Shown here in pieces: positions 61,408-64,000 of a stretch of 64,000 nt of DNA. Within the stretch, counting starts at the first letter, position 1. Each line of letters begins with the position of its first letter. Source of the DNA: Chryseobacterium sp. IHB B 17019 (GTDB lineage Bacteria; Bacteroidota; Bacteroidia; Flavobacteriales; Weeksellaceae); NCBI RefSeq assembly GCF_001456155.1, contig NZ_CP013293.1, forward strand, positions 2,108,001-2,172,000, given 5' to 3'. The notes under the pieces are model-generated. The model saw only the letters and a program-made list of their open reading frames with translations, made no database searches and was not told the origin of the DNA. Both the position numbers and the translations under genes were made by a program.

Positions 61408-62259
61408 ATGAAAAAATTACTACTACTATCCTCCATAATCTGTATTAATATACTATTCAGCCAGAAAATAGGAATCAAAACTTCCAATCCGCAAGGTCCT
61501 TTCCATCTTGATACCCGAGGAAACAACCCTGCTACAGGCGGATTACCTTCCCTGCCCCAGGTTTTTGATGATTTCATGATAGATACAGACGGAAGCATGA
61601 ATATAGGTCCGCATTTTGGTATTGGATCCGCAAGAAGCAAGCTGTATTTATTTTTTGCCACAACCGGTGGTGATAACGTAAGGATTGACGGCGTACTTCC
61701 CGCACCAAATCCGGAAGACATTGATTTGCTGGGTGCTATCCGCCCGAATCCGGGATATTCATATTTAAAAAGAGAACAATCCATCAACGAGCTGGATATA
61801 CCAAAATCTACAATGCTAGCCCTGAATACTGATGTTACCAATTTTCTGAATGGAGTAAGCGCAGGAGGAGCTCAGGAAATACCAATGACCCTGACAAAAA
61901 ATGCAATAGAAGGTTTAACTTATAACCCTACCACTCATTTCGTAACACTCCCTGCCGGTACATATCAGTTTACTTTAATATATGCAGCCAGCCATGGAGG
62001 ATGCACGCTTAGCTCATATTTTTATGACTTCCCTCTTCCTTCTTCTTTCAGCAGGGTACACAGTACCTCCGATCATCTTACTGGCACAGGTGCCGGGTCA
62101 AGACACACCGGGACCATTACGTATACTTCAGCTTCACTTCCGGCGGGAAAACAAATCCTGATCAATTTAGGAAGAGGAGTATCCGGCAACTGCAGCGGAC
62201 CGGGAATGACACTTTTCGGTAACGGAACTCAATTTATCATAACAAGAATAGGTGACTGA
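61408..62259 (+). CDS. Secreted protein, paralogue of the preceding gene
   Basis: Exported protein of 283 aa. Signal peptide ends in LFSQ; the mature part begins KIGIKTSNPQGPFHLDTRGN, a variant of the QVGI start. The C-terminal domain is collinear with that of the 60550 protein (VTLPAGTYQFTLIYAASHGGCTLSSYF, INLGRGVSGNCSGPGMTLF). It has no separate promoter, so it is the second gene of the operon from copy 2. A terminator follows at 62383. The pair may form a heteromer (inference). Confidence 0.82.
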   Translation: MKKLLLLSSIICINILFSQKIGIKTSNPQGPFHLDTRGNNPATGGLPSLPQVFDDFMIDTDGSMNIGPHFGIGSARSKLYLFFATTGGDNVRIDGVLPAPNPEDIDLLGAIRPNPGYSYLKREQSINELDIPKSTMLALNTDVTNFLNGVSAGGAQEIPMTLTKNAIEGLTYNPTTHFVTLPAGTYQFTLIYAASHGGCTLSSYFYDFPLPSSFSRVHSTSDHLTGTGAGSRHTGTITYTSASLPAGKQILINLGRGVSGNCSGPGMTLFGNGTQFIITRIGD

Positions 62260-62382
62260 TTCTAATAACACGAATGCTATACAATAACGACATGTTTTCA
62301 AATCCATTGTTCCCCACAGTAAGGATGAAAACATTGTATTAAAATGATAAGATTTATAATCATTGTCAGCTGTTTATTTAAT

Positions 62383-62410
62383 GAGTATCCTTTTTAAGGG
62401 TACTCTTTTA
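62383..62410 (+). terminator. Intrinsic terminator of the 60550-62259 operon
   Basis: GAGTATCC (62383-62390) pairs with GGGTACTC (62398-62405) with one mismatch, then a T-rich stretch. Confidence 0.65.
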
Positions 62411-62476
62411 AATCTTTTTTCAATTAATTCTTTAACACATTAAAATTCAATATTTAAAAAAATAAATCATTTCTAT

Positions 62477-62532
62477 TTTTCGAAAACGAAAATGCTATTT
62501 CTTTTTCAAAATAAAACTTCTAAATACTTATT
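62477..62532 (+). promoter_or_regulatory. Regulon promoter copy 3 (TTTTCGAAAA box, 38 nt, -7)
   Basis: TTTTCGAAAA (62477-62486), 38 nt, TACTTATT as a weak -7 (62525-62532), with CTATTTCTTT at 62495-62504. GTCACGCATAA (62545-62555) follows in the leader. Confidence 0.65.
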
Positions 62533-62568
62533 AAAACAAATAACGTCACGCATAATACCTTAAAACCA

Positions 62569-63273
62569 ATGAAAAAAATCTCTTTAATTCTATCTCTTCT
62601 CCTCGCCGGTATTTTTTCCGCTCAGGTGGGAATCGGAAACGCAAACCCAGTCGTAAATCTTGACGCAAGATCTGTCACAGGAAATTCTGCTATCGCTTTC
62701 GGGAATACCAACCAAACGGCTGCCGCTGCCGGAAGCGGAGCCATGAAGTATGATAACGGGCAGTTGTATTACAGTAACGGAATAATCTGGGTGCCAATGC
62801 TGGAAAAAGTAGCCGGTGTTTTTATACCAAGAGTTGTCGCTGCAGGTCTTAAAAATACAGACCAGGCCATCACATCAAATAATAACATCCCACAGATATG
62901 GGCTTTTCAGACAATATCGGTGAATGATGGAAACTGGGACTCAGCCACCAATAGCTACACAGTTCCCAGCTCCGGTTTCTATCAAATTTCGTTAGGAGGA
63001 GACATAACGGTAAATGCTGTTTCAAATTCCTCAAGCTGGGCCGTTTTTGTCTACCCGAATTCCGGCTCTACCACAACGGACAATATTTACTTTGTTTATA
63101 CCGCACAAAATCTGCCTGCTATATCTCAAGGGGTAAGAGGAGGTTCTTTCACGATATATCTCAATACCGGTCAGGTAGTAAAACTAGGCTCTGCCCATTG
63201 TGTGGGATGCGGAACCAGGTTATATACTGTTGCTCCGGGTGCTGTTTTCTCAATTACTCAGCTGGGAAACTAA
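62569..63273 (+). CDS. Secreted QVGI-type protein with C1q-like head
   Basis: Exported protein of 234 aa. Signal peptide ends in FSAQ, then VGIGNANPVVNLDARSVTGN, a short linker (GAMKYDNGQLYYSNGIIWVPM) and a C-terminal domain starting YTVPSSGFYQISLGGDI and ending with FTIYLNTGQVVKLGSAH, the typical pattern of C1q/TNF jelly rolls. It probably forms trimers. The next gene, a close paralogue, starts 30 bp downstream without terminator between. Confidence 0.82.
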   Translation: MKKISLILSLLLAGIFSAQVGIGNANPVVNLDARSVTGNSAIAFGNTNQTAAAAGSGAMKYDNGQLYYSNGIIWVPMLEKVAGVFIPRVVAAGLKNTDQAITSNNNIPQIWAFQTISVNDGNWDSATNSYTVPSSGFYQISLGGDITVNAVSNSSSWAVFVYPNSGSTTTDNIYFVYTAQNLPAISQGVRGGSFTIYLNTGQVVKLGSAHCVGCGTRLYTVAPGAVFSITQLGN

Positions 63274-63303
63274 AAAATAGTTTTAACATTTAAATTTTAG
63301 ATC

Positions 63304-64000
63304 ATGAAAAACATATTTATTTTAGTTTTTTCAATTTTTATTTTCGGGAGCTTTTTGGGGCAGACGGGGCAGGTGGGAATAAATACAGCAACACCAACAG
63401 TGCATCTGGATGCAAGATCTGCCACAGGGAATTCAGCTATTGCTTTTGGAAATACCACTCAGACAGCATCAGCAGCCGGAGCCGGAGCCATGAAGTATAA
63501 TAACAGCATGTATTATAGTGATGGAGTAAACTGGCTTCAACTGGTGGGAAATTCCCTTAATGATTTTATCCCTAAGGTAGTGGCTTCAGGAAGAAAAACT
63601 ACGCCAGAGTCATTCACAACCGATACAAGTGACACTCACGCCTGGAATTTTGATAATGTCAATGTGCTTGACGGGAGTTGGGATGCTGCGACATCTGCTT
63701 ATATAGTACCTTATACAGGATATTATCAAATATCCATAGGAGCTGCTGTAGGAGCCAATATCGCGAGTAATAATGTAAACTGGTGTATTTTTGTGTACAC
63801 CGGAACTACTGAAAAAAGGAATCTCGTATTCAGCTTAAGTAATATTACAGTGGCTACAACTTTTAGAGGCAACACCATTACACTGCATCTGGAAGCCGGC
63901 CAGACTGTAAAACTGGGTTCAGTACATTGTCTTGTATCCTGTACTTCGGGCCCGGTTACTTATACGGTTCCTGCCGGAGCTTTATTTACAATTACCCAAT
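63304..64000 (+). CDS. Secreted QVGI-type protein, close paralogue (partial, runs off right edge)
   Basis: At least 232 codons are inside the window. Translation from the ATG at 63304 gives a signal peptide ending in FLGQ and the mature start VGINTATPTVHLDARSATGN, then GAMKYNNSMYYSDGVNWLQL and YIVPYTGYYQISIGAAVG, collinear with the preceding protein, which indicates tandem duplication. The C1q-like domain is almost complete at the window edge; no stop is seen. Confidence 0.85.
   Translation, partial: MKNIFILVFSIFIFGSFLGQTGQVGINTATPTVHLDARSATGNSAIAFGNTTQTASAAGAGAMKYNNSMYYSDGVNWLQLVGNSLNDFIPKVVASGRKTTPESFTTDTSDTHAWNFDNVNVLDGSWDAATSAYIVPYTGYYQISIGAAVGANIASNNVNWCIFVYTGTTEKRNLVFSLSNITVATTFRGNTITLHLEAGQTVKLGSVHCLVSCTSGPVTYTVPAGALFTITQ

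Noticed and set aside
61398..61841. 147-aa open frame on the minus strand
   Set aside because: Antisense to a secreted protein with signal peptide and clear paralogue; no promoter or domain.

Overview
The window is chromosomal DNA from a flavobacterium, most likely Chryseobacterium or a close relative (inference from gene content). Supporting signs are AT-rich DNA, promoters of the Bacteroidetes type (TTTG about 19 nt upstream of TAnnTTTG), absence of clear Shine-Dalgarno sequences, type IX secretion sorting domains, and many secreted proteins that begin their mature part with QVGINT..P. No rRNA, tRNA or CRISPR array was seen.

Layout. 1-8742: an efflux pump gene divergent from an Lrp-type regulator, a methyltransferase, a cold-shock protein, a DEAD-box helicase that has lost its second RecA domain, ligase D without its phosphoesterase domain, and an AraC regulator divergent from a VOC protein. 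8899-11888: a three-gene envelope glycan cluster (GT14, GT9, lipopolysaccharide-kinase-like). 11979-21279: cupin and SnoaL-like proteins, a LytS/LytTR-type two-component pair, two T9SS-exported proteins and a DUF6624-like secreted protein. 21497-24829: a QVGI-type secreted protein, a decayed gene, and an SDR/Crp pair with matching palindromic operators.

25122-38993 is a very AT-rich integrative element inserted at the 3' end of mnmE, with an imperfect 18-bp direct repeat at its ends. It carries a tyrosine recombinase, an excisionase-like protein, a Rep-like winged-helix protein beside a long hairpin, a candidate pseudoknotted RNA and a secreted cargo protein. Its main cargo is a minus-strand operon. 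It reads: an 85-aa protein, a LmuA-like protein with an N-terminal nuclease-like region, a small middle component (LmuC-like), a Rad50/SMC-like ATPase with a zinc hook (LmuB-like), and a membrane KAP-family NTPase. The middle three look like a Lamassu (ABC three-component) anti-phage system. The KAP protein 38 nt downstream is the unexpected extra part.

38976-57562 is mostly core: mnmE, an aminopeptidase P-like enzyme, topoisomerase IB, P5C dehydrogenase, two paralogous exported thioredoxin proteins, two QVGI-type secreted proteins, fabH, corA and a patatin. 57563-64000 holds tag, a TPR-AraC membrane regulator and four QVGI-type secreted protein genes. Four promoters (three here, one at 22.5 kb) share a TTTTC..GAAAA box exactly 38 nt upstream of the -7 element. 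One of them drives no protein gene but ends about 220 nt later at a terminator, which suggests a small RNA.
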